A stretch of 64,000 nucleotides of DNA from UMGS1649 sp045604405. GTDB lineage: Bacteria; Bacillota; Clostridia; TANB77; CAG-465. The position numbers were made by a program, and so were the translations under genes. The notes under the pieces were generated by a model, which did not search any database, was not told the DNA's origin, and was given only the letters and a program-made list of their open reading frames with translations. The DNA lies in NCBI GenBank assembly GCA_045604405.1, contig JAZUNZ010000048.1, positions 1-64,000 on the forward strand, given 5' to 3'. Numbering within the stretch: the stretch's first letter is position 1; each line of letters opens with the position of its first letter. Below, in pieces: positions 51,518 through 60,565 of this stretch.

Positions 51518-52504
51518 ATGAAAAGAACATTATTTATAGCAAGTCTCATCTTGTTCTTGTTATTTTGCCTTACAACAAATGTATTTGCTGCAGGAAATAC
51601 TGCAAAAATAGGAAACGCAGAATATGAAACGTTAGATAAAGCCATTTCGGCAGCGGGAACTGCACAAACAACAATAACCCTTATAGACAATATAGACCTA
51701 TCTGGGAAATTATCTTTTCCAAAAGGAAGTAATATTGTATTAGATCTTAACGGCCAATCTCTTGACGTGCCAACTATTGAGAACAATTATGGAATTGTAG
51801 TTGCAGGGAATTTAACAATTAAAGGGAAAGGAACTGTAACGCTTGGAATGTATGGAATAGGCGTAAGTGCTACAGGAAATTTAACAATAGAAGATGGTAC
51901 ATATAAATGCCAAACGGGAGATTATTTGTTAGGAAGTTGGGGTACTGCCACTATAAAAGGTGGGCTATTTGATGGGAATTATTGTATAGCTAATGGCTTT
52001 GATGGAGGAACAGTCAAAATTTTAGATGGAACATTTTACTCAAAAGAATCAACTATTGTACTAGGTGGAACAGAAATATTTGGGGGAACATTTAATCATA
52101 ACGTAGATGATTATCTAGCAGAAGGAATAGAAATGAATCAATATAATGGACTGTATTATACAGGTAAAATGTACAAAATAACAGTTGCAGGTACAAAAAA
52201 TGGAGTAGTAGAAACGCTAGCAGAAGCCGTTGCAGAACAACCGGTAAAAGTTACTACCAAACCTAATAATGGATATGAAATAGAGCAAATAAAAGTAACA
52301 AGTGCAGAAGGCAAGATAATTGCAGTAGCTAGTGGAGAGTTTGTAATGCCTAGTAGCGATGTTGTAGTTGCAGTGACATTTGAAAAGGTATCGCTAGACA
52401 ACACGCCAACAACGGGTGGAATAGACATAATAGTTATTGTATACACAGTTATTGCGCTTGTGTCACTAGCAATAATAATAGCAAAAAGAAAAATTGAAAA
52501 TTAA
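51518..52504 (+). CDS. sortase-anchored surface protein with repetitive beta-rich region
   Basis: 328 residues. Signal peptide MKRTLFIASLILFLLFCLTT ending NVFA-AG. The middle (about 40-225) is rich in short glycine-ended strands such as GNLTIKGKGTVTL, GNLTIEDGTYK and GTVKILDGTFYSK, as in right-handed beta-helix proteins. A small all-beta domain (about 225-290) follows. The C-terminus has TPTTG (296-300), a hydrophobic stretch and KRKIEN, a sorting signal matching the (S/P/N/T)PxTG pattern of clostridial sortase B substrates. ATG 51518 is preferred over ATGs at 51506/51509 because it starts the signal peptide. The sortase gene overlaps its end. Confidence 0.8.
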   Translation: MKRTLFIASLILFLLFCLTTNVFAAGNTAKIGNAEYETLDKAISAAGTAQTTITLIDNIDLSGKLSFPKGSNIVLDLNGQSLDVPTIENNYGIVVAGNLTIKGKGTVTLGMYGIGVSATGNLTIEDGTYKCQTGDYLLGSWGTATIKGGLFDGNYCIANGFDGGTVKILDGTFYSKESTIVLGGTEIFGGTFNHNVDDYLAEGIEMNQYNGLYYTGKMYKITVAGTKNGVVETLAEAVAEQPVKVTTKPNNGYEIEQIKVTSAEGKIIAVASGEFVMPSSDVVVAVTFEKVSLDNTPTTGGIDIIVIVYTVIALVSLAIIIAKRKIEN

Positions 52505-53237
52505 AGTAATATTTATTACGAGTTTAATAGCGCTAGCTTGTAGATTAACAGCAAATTATTTTAACTCTAGTGCAGATAGAAGCATAAGAAAAGAATTAAT
52601 ATTTGCATATGAACAAGCAGAACAAGAGGTGCCAAAAATAAAGGGAAATATAAAAAAAGAAAAGTTAAAACAATTACAAAAAATAAATTCAGATATTATT
52701 GCAATATTAACAATAGAAGGAACCAACATAAACTATCCTGTTGTGCAGACAAAAGACAACAGTTATTATATGACGCATAATTACAAAAAGGAAAAATCGA
52801 AAGATGGAGCACTGTTTTTAGATAAATCTTATGACTTAGAAAAACCAAGTACTAATTTTTTAATTTATGGACATAACAACGTAGGAAGCAAAGAGATGTT
52901 TTCGGATCTTGTTAAATATAAAAAAGAGGACTTTTATAAAAAACATAAAACAATTAATTTGGTGACAAGTAAAGAGGATGCCTGTTATGAGATTATAAGT
53001 GTTTTTTTATCAAGAGTATATTACCAAACAGAAAAAAATGTTTTTAGATATTACTATTTTATAGATGCATATAATAAAGAACAATTCGATAGCTTTGTAA
53101 CAAGTGTAAAAAATGCCAGCCTATATAACACGGGGAAATCTGCAGAGTATGGAGACGCACTAATTACCCTATCTACTTGTGACTACTCACAACCTAACGG
53201 AAGGCTTATTGTAATAGCAAAAAAGATAACAGATTAA
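52494..53237 (+). CDS. srtB: class B sortase
   Basis: 247 residues. A hydrophobic N-terminus (about 4-20) anchors it outside the membrane. The catalytic triad is visible: His127 in IYGHNN, Cys229 in TLSTCDYS and Arg237 in NGRLIVIAKK; the DGALFLDKSYD insertion is typical of class B. It starts at TTG 52494 and overlaps the surface protein by 11 bases, with only a weak A/G-rich site upstream, so translation probably depends on the upstream gene. The dedicated substrate is presumably that protein. Confidence 0.92.
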   Translation: MKIKVIFITSLIALACRLTANYFNSSADRSIRKELIFAYEQAEQEVPKIKGNIKKEKLKQLQKINSDIIAILTIEGTNINYPVVQTKDNSYYMTHNYKKEKSKDGALFLDKSYDLEKPSTNFLIYGHNNVGSKEMFSDLVKYKKEDFYKKHKTINLVTSKEDACYEIISVFLSRVYYQTEKNVFRYYYFIDAYNKEQFDSFVTSVKNASLYNTGKSAEYGDALITLSTCDYSQPNGRLIVIAKKITD

Positions 53238-53349
53238 AATTAAAAAATATAAAAACAAATACGTCTTTTTACTTAATTATTTTATATAAACGTGTAGCAA
53301 TAAAATTTTACTTGTGATAATATATAATCATAGATTTTAGGAGGTACAT

Positions 53350-54168
53350 ATGAAAACAGTAGTAATAACTGGAAGCGCTAGAGGCTTAGGCTTTGAGATG
53401 GCAAAAGTTTTTAGAAAAAACGATGTAAATGTAATGTTAAGCGATTTAGATGAAAATAGATTAATTGCCGCCAAAAGCAAATTGGAAAAGATAGAAGGTA
53501 ACGCTGGTGTAGCTTATGCAGTATGTAATGTAACTAAAGCAGAAGACATACAAAATTTAATAAAAGTTACAAAAGAAAACTTTTTAAAGATAGATATATG
53601 GATAAATAATGCTGGTGTAAATCAACCAGAAAAACCAATTTGGGAGCTTTCTGAACAGGAAATCGATACGGTTTTAGATGTGGACTTAAGAGGAGCTATT
53701 TTAGGTTCTAAATATGCACTAAAGGAAATGATGGAAGAGCATGAAGGCGCAATATATAATGTAGAAGGATATGGTAGTAATGATGCTAAAATGTTAGGTT
53801 TATCTATTTATGGAACAAGTAAAAGAGCTATAACATATTTTACTCAAGCTTTAGCAAAAGAATCTCAGGAGAAAGATACTGGGGTAATAATTGGAAGACT
53901 TAGCCCTGGAATTATGATAACAGATTTTATTTCCAATGCGCTAGGGGACAAAGAAAGAATAAAACTATCTGAAAAAACTAAAAAAGTATATAACATACTA
54001 GGAGATTATCCAGATGTTGTAGCAAACTTTTTAGTTCAAGAAATGTTACAAAATGATACTAACGATGTAAAGATAGAATGGCTTACAAACAAAAAGGCAA
54101 TGTGGCGTTTTATGACTGCACCGTTTAATAAAAGAGATTTTTTCTCTGATAAAAAAAGTATTGGATAA
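53350..54168 (+). CDS. short-chain dehydrogenase/reductase
   Basis: 272 residues. TGSARGLG is the nucleotide-binding motif, INNAGVNQP the NNAG motif, and YGTSKRAITYFTQAL the YxxxK catalytic motif, with VEGYGSND providing the nearby Ser region. NAD(P)-dependent oxidoreductase of unknown substrate; the C-terminal ~50 residues are not typical of FabG. TAGGAGGT precedes the ATG. Stands alone between the sortase and the pilin-like gene. Confidence 0.85.
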   Translation: MKTVVITGSARGLGFEMAKVFRKNDVNVMLSDLDENRLIAAKSKLEKIEGNAGVAYAVCNVTKAEDIQNLIKVTKENFLKIDIWINNAGVNQPEKPIWELSEQEIDTVLDVDLRGAILGSKYALKEMMEEHEGAIYNVEGYGSNDAKMLGLSIYGTSKRAITYFTQALAKESQEKDTGVIIGRLSPGIMITDFISNALGDKERIKLSEKTKKVYNILGDYPDVVANFLVQEMLQNDTNDVKIEWLTNKKAMWRFMTAPFNKRDFFSDKKSIG

Positions 54169-54202
54169 ATAAAGTTAAAGAAAATTATTGAAAACGCTTG
54201 TC

Positions 54203-54256
54203 AAAAAAAAATATATATGATATATATATCATATATTATATATATATATAATAAAA
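54203..54256. repeat. low-complexity AT/TA run before the pilin-like gene
   Basis: An A-tract followed by about 40 bases of TATATA-type sequence, including ATATATGATATATATATCAT. It lies where the promoter is expected, and length changes here could alter expression, but no promoter can be assigned. Confidence 0.4.
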
Positions 54257-54274
54257 CAAGGAGGAAGAAAGAAA

Positions 54275-55441
54275 ATGAAATTAAACAAAAGAAGCGGAAT
54301 ATCATTAGTTGTTTTAGTAATAACAATAATTGTAATGATAATCCTAGCAGGGACAGTTATTTTGTCTATAAGCAATACTGAAATAATAGACAGAGCAAAT
54401 GAAGCTAAAGATGCCCAAGATGAAGCAACAAAGAAATACCAAAATGCTTTAGATTACGCTAACATATTTATTGAAGGTTTAGCTTATACACAAAATAAAA
54501 CAAGCATAACAAGAAGACAAGGACAAGAAACAATAACATTAGCTGTTGGAGATACTGTAAATTATAATGAAGCAGTAAAAGATGATGGAAGCGCAGTAAC
54601 AGGATTAAAAGATGTTAATTGGAAAGTTCTAGGAGTAGAAAACGGAAAACTATTACTCGTATCTGACGTAGCGGTAGATTTATTTACTGTTCATCCGCAG
54701 GGAATAAGCAGACAGGAAGCGGGAAATCAATATATTCATATAATTAACACATTAAATAGTAAATGTGCGCCATATGGAAAAGGTAAATATGCTATAGGAG
54801 CTAGAAGCATTACAGTAGAAGACGTAAACAGAATAACAGGATATAATCCTTTAAAGACGGGGAATGGAAAGGCGTATAAAGATGGCGAAGAAGGAGAATA
54901 TGGAAATGAAATAACTTATACAATAGATCCTTCTAATTATATTGCAATTAGCACTACTAATGGTCTGACTGGTATTGCAAATGGAAGTAAAAATGGCACA
55001 CTGACAGAAGCTGATACGGCGTGTTCTACATTTGAGTTGCCTAATGGAAAAGTGCTTGGAAAAGACATGCAATCAATTACAGTAAAATCAACATACTATA
55101 GATATTGGGCTAATACACTTACGTCTGATTTGACGGGGGCCACATTAGGTTTGGATATAGATAGTCCAGCACATGAGATGCTTTTTGAAAACTTAGAAAC
55201 AGACCATCCAAACAATTCGTGTTGGTTGGCAAGTCAATATCAGTATACGCGTATAGGCCGTGTTGTGTACGGATTATTATATACGAGACTTGAGTCTGGC
55301 ACAGGGAAGATTGATGGTTTTGCTATGTTCCAAACTAATAAAGAAGGTAGTCATTCCACACAAGGAATTCGTGCGGTTGTTGAAGTTGATCCTTATGCAA
55401 TATTAGAACCAGCCGGCGCTAATGCATGGACTTTAAAATAA
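54275..55441 (+). CDS. surface protein with type IV prepilin-like N-terminus
   Basis: 388 residues. MKLNKRSGISLVVLVITIIV starts with a basic leader, Gly8 and a long hydrophobic helix, followed by SNTEIIDRANEAKDAQDEATKKY, the extended amphipathic helix of pilins. The position +5 Glu of true prepilins is replaced (ISLVV). After a helical spine, the exterior domain (about 75-385) has segments like VNWKVLGVENGKLLLVSDVAV and CWLASQYQY. AAGGAGGAAG precedes the ATG. No assembly machinery in the window. Its 3' flank carries two copies of a repeat with terminators. Confidence 0.7.
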   Translation: MKLNKRSGISLVVLVITIIVMIILAGTVILSISNTEIIDRANEAKDAQDEATKKYQNALDYANIFIEGLAYTQNKTSITRRQGQETITLAVGDTVNYNEAVKDDGSAVTGLKDVNWKVLGVENGKLLLVSDVAVDLFTVHPQGISRQEAGNQYIHIINTLNSKCAPYGKGKYAIGARSITVEDVNRITGYNPLKTGNGKAYKDGEEGEYGNEITYTIDPSNYIAISTTNGLTGIANGSKNGTLTEADTACSTFELPNGKVLGKDMQSITVKSTYYRYWANTLTSDLTGATLGLDIDSPAHEMLFENLETDHPNNSCWLASQYQYTRIGRVVYGLLYTRLESGTGKIDGFAMFQTNKEGSHSTQGIRAVVEVDPYAILEPAGANAWTLK

Positions 55442-55446
55442 AATTG

Positions 55447-55529
55447 GACTCTAAGTCAATAGTTGGGGTGCAAATGATGTAAAAGTCATTTGCATCTCTT
55501 TTTTTGACTCTAAGTCAATAATTGGGGTG
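55447..55529 (+). repeat. duplicated 24-base repeat with terminators
   Basis: Two copies (55447-55470 and 55506-55529), differing at one position, each starting GACTCTAAGTCAATA and ending TTGGGGTG. Each contains the small palindrome GACT-CTA-AGTC and is followed by a hairpin: TGCAAATGA/TCATTTGCA with a T run (55469-55505), and GGTGT/ACACC (55526-55538) with a T-rich tail. Confidence 0.65.
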
Positions 55530-55604
55530 TATAACACCTTATATTTTTTGCTCTAAAACATATAAAATTGCTATAAATTAACTGTTAAAAATGCTCGAAA
55601 AATG

Positions 55605-55633
55605 TTGAAAACAAAAGATATTTGTGATACTAT
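55605..55633 (+). promoter_or_regulatory. promoter of the glycan cluster
   Basis: TTGAAA (55605-55610), 17 bases, TACTAT (55628-55633) preceded by TTGTGA. It lies downstream of the first ATG of the reading frame, supporting the TTG start at 55671. Confidence 0.6.
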
Positions 55634-55670
55634 ATATAGAGTAAATTATGTAAATAAAGGGGATAGTAAT

Positions 55671-57653
55671 TTGGAAGAAAAACATGAGTTGAGAAATAAG
55701 CTTATAAGAAAAGGAATATTAGTAATAATAGATGCGATTTTAGTTGTGATTTCCTATGCGCTAGCTAATTTTTTTGTAGGGGAAAGCTATTTATTAAAAG
55801 GACCGGTTGATATATATATAATAGCTATAATAGTACATATTTCAGTCTATTTGTTTGTTAAAGTGTATAGAAGTATTGCTAAATATACAGGAGCAAGAGA
55901 GTATGCAATATATACATTTGCAACTTTGGTTGCAGGACTCGTTTCTGCTCTTGTTGTAAAATTGTTGGGTATAGCTGGTTATACTATAAGAATTGTGCTA
56001 TTATCTTCACTTTTTATGGCAGGACTTATGATTAGTGCAAGAGTAGGGTTTAGATTTTTAAATTCTTTTTTACACACTGTAAAATTAAGAAAAAAACAAA
56101 TAGAAAAAGTTCTTATAATAGGTGCTGGCAAGACGAGTTTACAAGCTATAAAGAATATGCTATTAAATATTAATAGAAGGTACAAAATTGTTGGAGTAAT
56201 AGATGATAGTAAAAAGAAGCAGAATTCTTATATAAACGGTATGAAAGTAATAGGTGGAAGAGAAAATATTATTCCAATTTGTGAGAAAGAAAAAGTGGAT
56301 ATTATATTATTTGCTATTACAAATATAAACAAAGTTCAAAGAAAAGAGTTGCTTAATATTTGTAGTGAAACAAAGGCAAAAATAAAAGAAATACCTAATT
56401 TAACAAGATTGTTACTTTCAGATGAACCTATTAAAGTAGAATCTTTTAAAGATGTTCAAATAGAAGATTTATTAGGTAGAGATCCAATCGAATTAGAAGA
56501 CGCACAAATAAAACGTTACATATTTGGCAAAACCGTTTTAGTAACAGGCGGTGGAGGGTCTATTGGTTCGGAACTATGTAGACAAATAGCAGCCTGTGGC
56601 GCTAAACAATTGTTGATGGTTGATATATATGAAAACACATTATATGAAATTGAGCTAGAGCTTAGAAAAAAACATTCTGAATTAGATTTAACAGCAATAA
56701 TTGCTAGTGTTAGAGATAGCAAGAGAATAAACGAAATATTTGATAAGTATAAACCGGAAATAGTATTCCATGCAGCAGCGCATAAGCATGTACCTTTAAT
56801 GGAGACAAGCCCTATTGAGGCAATAAAAAACAATGTATTTGGAACATATAATGTTGCAAAAGCAGCACACACACATTCAGTAGATAAATTTATATTAGTA
56901 TCTACAGATAAAGCGGTTAATCCTACAAGCATAATGGGAGCGACTAAGAGAATTTGTGAGATGATTATTCAGATGCAAAATGCAAAATCAAAAACAAATT
57001 ATGTTGCTGTAAGATTTGGTAATGTTTTAGGAAGTAATGGTTCTGTTATACCAATATTCAAAAAACAAATTGCAGCAGGAGGACCTGTTACAGTAACTCA
57101 TAAAGATATAACAAGATACTTTATGACAATACCAGAGGCGGTAGGTCTTATACTTCAGGCAATTACTTTTGCAGAAGGTGGAGAAATATTTGTTTTGGAT
57201 ATGGGAGAACCGGTAAAAATATATGATTTAGCATATAAAATGATAAAATTGAGTGGTTATGAACCAAACGTAGATATACCAATTCAAATAACGGGATTAA
57301 GACCGGGAGAAAAACTGTATGAAGAGTTATTAATTTCAGAAGAAGGACTATCTAAGACATTACACGAAAAAATAATGGTAACAAAAATAATGGATTTTGA
57401 ACCAAAAGAAGTAGAAAATGATTTAGATATGCTTAAAAAACTTATTAACGCAAAAGAAGTAGCAGATAAAGAAAAAGTTAAGAGCATAATTAAGAAAATA
57501 GTACCAACATTCATAGAGACAGAAAAACATACCAAAATGGTTGAAAACTCAATGGGAAAAGAAAATAAAGTTGAGTACGTAATTACGGTAGATAAGAAAA
57601 CAAGAACAAGAAATATGGAACATAAAAAGAGCAAGAAAAAAGTTGCTAAATAA
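55671..57653 (+). CDS. membrane UDP-sugar 4,6-dehydratase (CapD/PglF family)
   Basis: 660 residues. Four N-terminal membrane helices (about 12-115) precede a first Rossmann region (KVLIIGAGKTSLQAI) and then the catalytic SDR domain: VTGGGGSIGSELCRQI for NAD, the AAAHKHVPLMETSP loop, and VSTDKAVNPTSIMGATKR carrying the family's Met-Lys in place of the usual Tyr. It probably converts UDP-GlcNAc to a 4-keto-6-deoxy sugar. The start is TTG 55671, with AAAGGGGA 7 bases upstream. The Lys-rich C-terminal tail is unusual. First gene of the glycan operon. Confidence 0.9.
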   Translation: MEEKHELRNKLIRKGILVIIDAILVVISYALANFFVGESYLLKGPVDIYIIAIIVHISVYLFVKVYRSIAKYTGAREYAIYTFATLVAGLVSALVVKLLGIAGYTIRIVLLSSLFMAGLMISARVGFRFLNSFLHTVKLRKKQIEKVLIIGAGKTSLQAIKNMLLNINRRYKIVGVIDDSKKKQNSYINGMKVIGGRENIIPICEKEKVDIILFAITNINKVQRKELLNICSETKAKIKEIPNLTRLLLSDEPIKVESFKDVQIEDLLGRDPIELEDAQIKRYIFGKTVLVTGGGGSIGSELCRQIAACGAKQLLMVDIYENTLYEIELELRKKHSELDLTAIIASVRDSKRINEIFDKYKPEIVFHAAAHKHVPLMETSPIEAIKNNVFGTYNVAKAAHTHSVDKFILVSTDKAVNPTSIMGATKRICEMIIQMQNAKSKTNYVAVRFGNVLGSNGSVIPIFKKQIAAGGPVTVTHKDITRYFMTIPEAVGLILQAITFAEGGEIFVLDMGEPVKIYDLAYKMIKLSGYEPNVDIPIQITGLRPGEKLYEELLISEEGLSKTLHEKIMVTKIMDFEPKEVENDLDMLKKLINAKEVADKEKVKSIIKKIVPTFIETEKHTKMVENSMGKENKVEYVITVDKKTRTRNMEHKKSKKKVAK

Positions 57654-57670
57654 ACATAAGGGGGATAAAT

Positions 57671-58861
57671 ATGAATATAAAATTTTCACCACCAGACATA
57701 TCAGAAAAGGAAATAAACAATGTAGTTGAGGTTTTAAAGTCGGGTTGGATAACAACAGGACCAAAAACAAAATTGTTTGAACAAAAAATAGCAGAATATG
57801 TAGGAACAAATAAAGCAGTATGTTTAAATTCTGCAACAGCTTGTTTAGAAATGATATTAAGAGTTTTAGGTATAGGACCAGGAGATGAAGTTATTACGTC
57901 AGCCTATACATATACCGCATCAGCAAGTGTAGTAGAACATATAGGAGCAAAAGTTGTACTAGTAGATGTAAAAGAAAATTCATTTGAGATGGATTATGAT
58001 AAATTGGAATTAGCAATTAACGAAAAAACAAAAGCAATAATACCAGTAGATATTGCAGGTATACCATGTGATTATGATAAGATTTTTGAAATTGTTAATA
58101 GAAAGAAAGCGTTATTTAATGCAAACAATGATATACAAAAATTATATAATAGAATAATTGTAGTAGCAGATGGAGCACATTCTATTGGAGCTGAATACAA
58201 AGGAATAAAAACAGGAAATGTAGCAGATTTTACAAGCTTTTCTTTCCACGCAGTTAAGAACTTAACAACAGCAGAAGGAGGGGCTTTAACCTGGAAAACA
58301 GTAGAAGGTTTAGATGATGAAAAACTATATAAAGAGTTTATGTTATTAACGTTACATGGTCAATCAAAAGATGCTTTAGCTAAAAATAAGCTAGGTGCAT
58401 GGGAATATGACATTGTGTACCCCGCTTTTAAATGTAATATGACTGACATAATGTCAGCGATAGGTTTAGCTCAACTAGAAAGATATAATGAAATTGTAGA
58501 ACAAAGGCATGAAATTATAAAAAGATATACAGAAGGCATTAAACATCTTAATGTGACATGTCCAGTTCATATTAACGAGAATATGAAGTCTAGTGGTCAT
58601 TTATATTTATTACGTGTAAATGGTATTACAGAAGAACAAAGAAATGAAATAATTATAAAGCTAGCTGAAAAAGGTGTGGCTACAAATGTACATTATAAAC
58701 CACTACCTATGATGACAGCATATAAAAATATGGGTTTTGATATTAAAGATTATCCAAATGCATATAATCAATATAAAAATGAAATATCATTGCCATTACA
58801 TACATTACTTACAGATGAAGAAATAGAATATGTTATAAATTCAGTTAAAGAGGTATTGTAA
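57671..58861 (+). CDS. DegT/DnrJ/EryC1-type sugar aminotransferase
   Basis: 396-residue PLP enzyme adding an amino group to a 4-keto sugar nucleotide. GWITTGPKTKLFEQKIAEYVG opens the family's N-terminus, NSATACLEMILR and TASASVVEHIGAKVVLVD are PLP-site regions, and FSFHAVKNLTTAEGGAL contains the PLP lysine. Following the dehydratase, it suggests a UDP-4-amino-4,6-dideoxy sugar of the bacillosamine type. The acetyltransferase that usually completes that pathway is not in the window. AAGGGGGA precedes the ATG. Confidence 0.93.
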   Translation: MNIKFSPPDISEKEINNVVEVLKSGWITTGPKTKLFEQKIAEYVGTNKAVCLNSATACLEMILRVLGIGPGDEVITSAYTYTASASVVEHIGAKVVLVDVKENSFEMDYDKLELAINEKTKAIIPVDIAGIPCDYDKIFEIVNRKKALFNANNDIQKLYNRIIVVADGAHSIGAEYKGIKTGNVADFTSFSFHAVKNLTTAEGGALTWKTVEGLDDEKLYKEFMLLTLHGQSKDALAKNKLGAWEYDIVYPAFKCNMTDIMSAIGLAQLERYNEIVEQRHEIIKRYTEGIKHLNVTCPVHINENMKSSGHLYLLRVNGITEEQRNEIIIKLAEKGVATNVHYKPLPMMTAYKNMGFDIKDYPNAYNQYKNEISLPLHTLLTDEEIEYVINSVKEVL

Positions 58862-58863
58862 AA

Positions 58864-59559
58864 ATGTTATTAAAGTGGGAAAAACTTCCGGAAGAATTTA
58901 AAAATGATGCTTGTAAAGAATACTATGATGTTTTAAGTAAGAAAAAGGTGAGTTTATTCATTAAAAGATTATTTGATATAGTTGTTAGTATGTTCATGTT
59001 ATTACTAACATCGCCTGTCTTGATTATACTTGCCATAGCTATAAAAATAGATTCAAAAGGAACTGTTTTTTACAGACAAGAAAGAATAACAAAGTATAAC
59101 AAAAAATTTAGAATATTTAAATTTAGAACTATGGTTCAAAATGCAGATAAAATAGGCTCATTAATAACAATTGGGCAAGATAGCAGAATAACAAAAGTTG
59201 GCAAACTGATTAGAAAATGTAGACTAGATGAATTACCACAACTAATAAATGTTCTAAAAGGGGAAATGACTTTTGTTGGTACACGACCAGAAGTTGAAAA
59301 ATACACTACTTGTTATACTGATGAATTGATGGCTACTTTGCTTATGCCAGCAGGTATTACATCAATTGCTAGTATAAAATATAAAGATGAAGATGAAATA
59401 ATAGATGAATATATAAAAAAAGGTGAAACTATTGATGATATATATGTTAATAGAGTTTTACCAGAAAAAATGAAGTATAATTTGGAATATATAAAGAAAT
59501 TTAGCTTTTTAGGGGATATAAAAATTATGATAAAGACGGTTATAGAAGTCTTAAAGTAA
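58864..59559 (+). CDS. initiating phosphoglycosyltransferase (PglC-like sugar transferase)
   Basis: 231 residues. One membrane segment (about 40-62) and the bacterial sugar transferase domain: KRLFDIVVSMFML, FYRQERITKYNKKFRIFKFRTM, RKCRLDELPQLINVLKGEM and FVGTRPEVEKY. It transfers a sugar phosphate to undecaprenyl phosphate, starting the glycan repeat unit. Two bases separate it from the aminotransferase gene. Confidence 0.93.
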   Translation: MLLKWEKLPEEFKNDACKEYYDVLSKKKVSLFIKRLFDIVVSMFMLLLTSPVLIILAIAIKIDSKGTVFYRQERITKYNKKFRIFKFRTMVQNADKIGSLITIGQDSRITKVGKLIRKCRLDELPQLINVLKGEMTFVGTRPEVEKYTTCYTDELMATLLMPAGITSIASIKYKDEDEIIDEYIKKGETIDDIYVNRVLPEKMKYNLEYIKKFSFLGDIKIMIKTVIEVLK

Positions 59560-59569
59560 GGAGAGCAAA

Positions 59570-60565
59570 ATGTTAGTATCATTTGTTATAGTAGCATACA
59601 ATGCAGAAAAGTTTTTAAACAATAGTTTAGAATGTATAAAAAAACAAGATTACAATCACAAAAGCATTGAAGTGATTCTAGTAGATAGCAATTCTAGTGA
59701 CAATACAAAAAATATAATGAACGATTTTAAAAAGAAACAAGAAAATAATTTTCACAGAATTGAAGTTCTAGATAATCCTAAAAGGACATTGCCTTGCGGG
59801 TGGAATGTAGCTTTAAAAGAAGTTACAGGAGAAGTAGTCCTTAGAGTAGATGCACATACATTTTTTGATGATAATTTTATAACTAACAATGTACAAGCAA
59901 TAGAAGAAGGAGAGAATATTGTTGGTGGTAAATGTATAAGTGTAACACAACAAGATAACTGGAAAGAAAAGCTTCTATTAATTGCAGAAGAATCAATATT
60001 CGGTTGTGGTATAGCAGACTTTAGAAGAAAAGAAGAGAAAGAATATGTTAGTACTTTGGCATTTGCCATGTATAGAAAAAAGGTTTTTGATGATGTAGGA
60101 CCATATAATGAGAATCTTGCAAGAACAGAAGACAATGAAATGCATTATAGAATGAAACAAAAAGGATACAAGTTTTTGTTATCACCTAATATAAAATCAT
60201 ATAGATATGCAAGAAGTGATTTAAAGGGAATGATAAAACAAAAATATGGTAATGGAAAATGGATAGGAATAACTTTAAAATATTGCCCTAAATGTTTTTC
60301 AATATATCATTTTGTACCATTTTTGTTTGTATTAGGCATAATTTTTTCTGCTATTATGGCAGCAATAGGACTACCTATATTTGCGTATTTGCTAGCAGGA
60401 GCTTATGGACTATTTAATATAGCAAACATAATTTTAATAACAATAAAAAATAAATTTAGTATAACATATTTATTATTACCGTTTATTTTCTTTATGTTGC
60501 ATTTTAGTTATGGCTTTGGAACAATAGTGGGGATACTAAAAATACTATTTAATAGGGTGAGATAA
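59570..60565 (+). CDS. family 2 glycosyltransferase with C-terminal membrane helices
   Basis: 331 residues. The GT-A domain begins VSFVIVAYNAEKFLNNSLEC, with VDSNSSDNT and VLRVDAHTFF as the nucleotide and DxD-like regions and ARTEDNEMHYRM as the catalytic acid region. Two to three hydrophobic segments (about 245-325) hold it at the membrane, as in succinoglycan-type transferases. GGAGAG precedes the ATG. Adds one sugar to the lipid-linked unit; the sugar is unknown. Confidence 0.88.
   Translation: MLVSFVIVAYNAEKFLNNSLECIKKQDYNHKSIEVILVDSNSSDNTKNIMNDFKKKQENNFHRIEVLDNPKRTLPCGWNVALKEVTGEVVLRVDAHTFFDDNFITNNVQAIEEGENIVGGKCISVTQQDNWKEKLLLIAEESIFGCGIADFRRKEEKEYVSTLAFAMYRKKVFDDVGPYNENLARTEDNEMHYRMKQKGYKFLLSPNIKSYRYARSDLKGMIKQKYGNGKWIGITLKYCPKCFSIYHFVPFLFVLGIIFSAIMAAIGLPIFAYLLAGAYGLFNIANIILITIKNKFSITYLLLPFIFFMLHFSYGFGTIVGILKILFNRVR

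Noticed and set aside
54189..54203. cre-like site TGAAAACGCTTGTCA before the pilin-like gene
   Set aside because: It has one base too many to fit the CcpA consensus and no clear promoter beside it.
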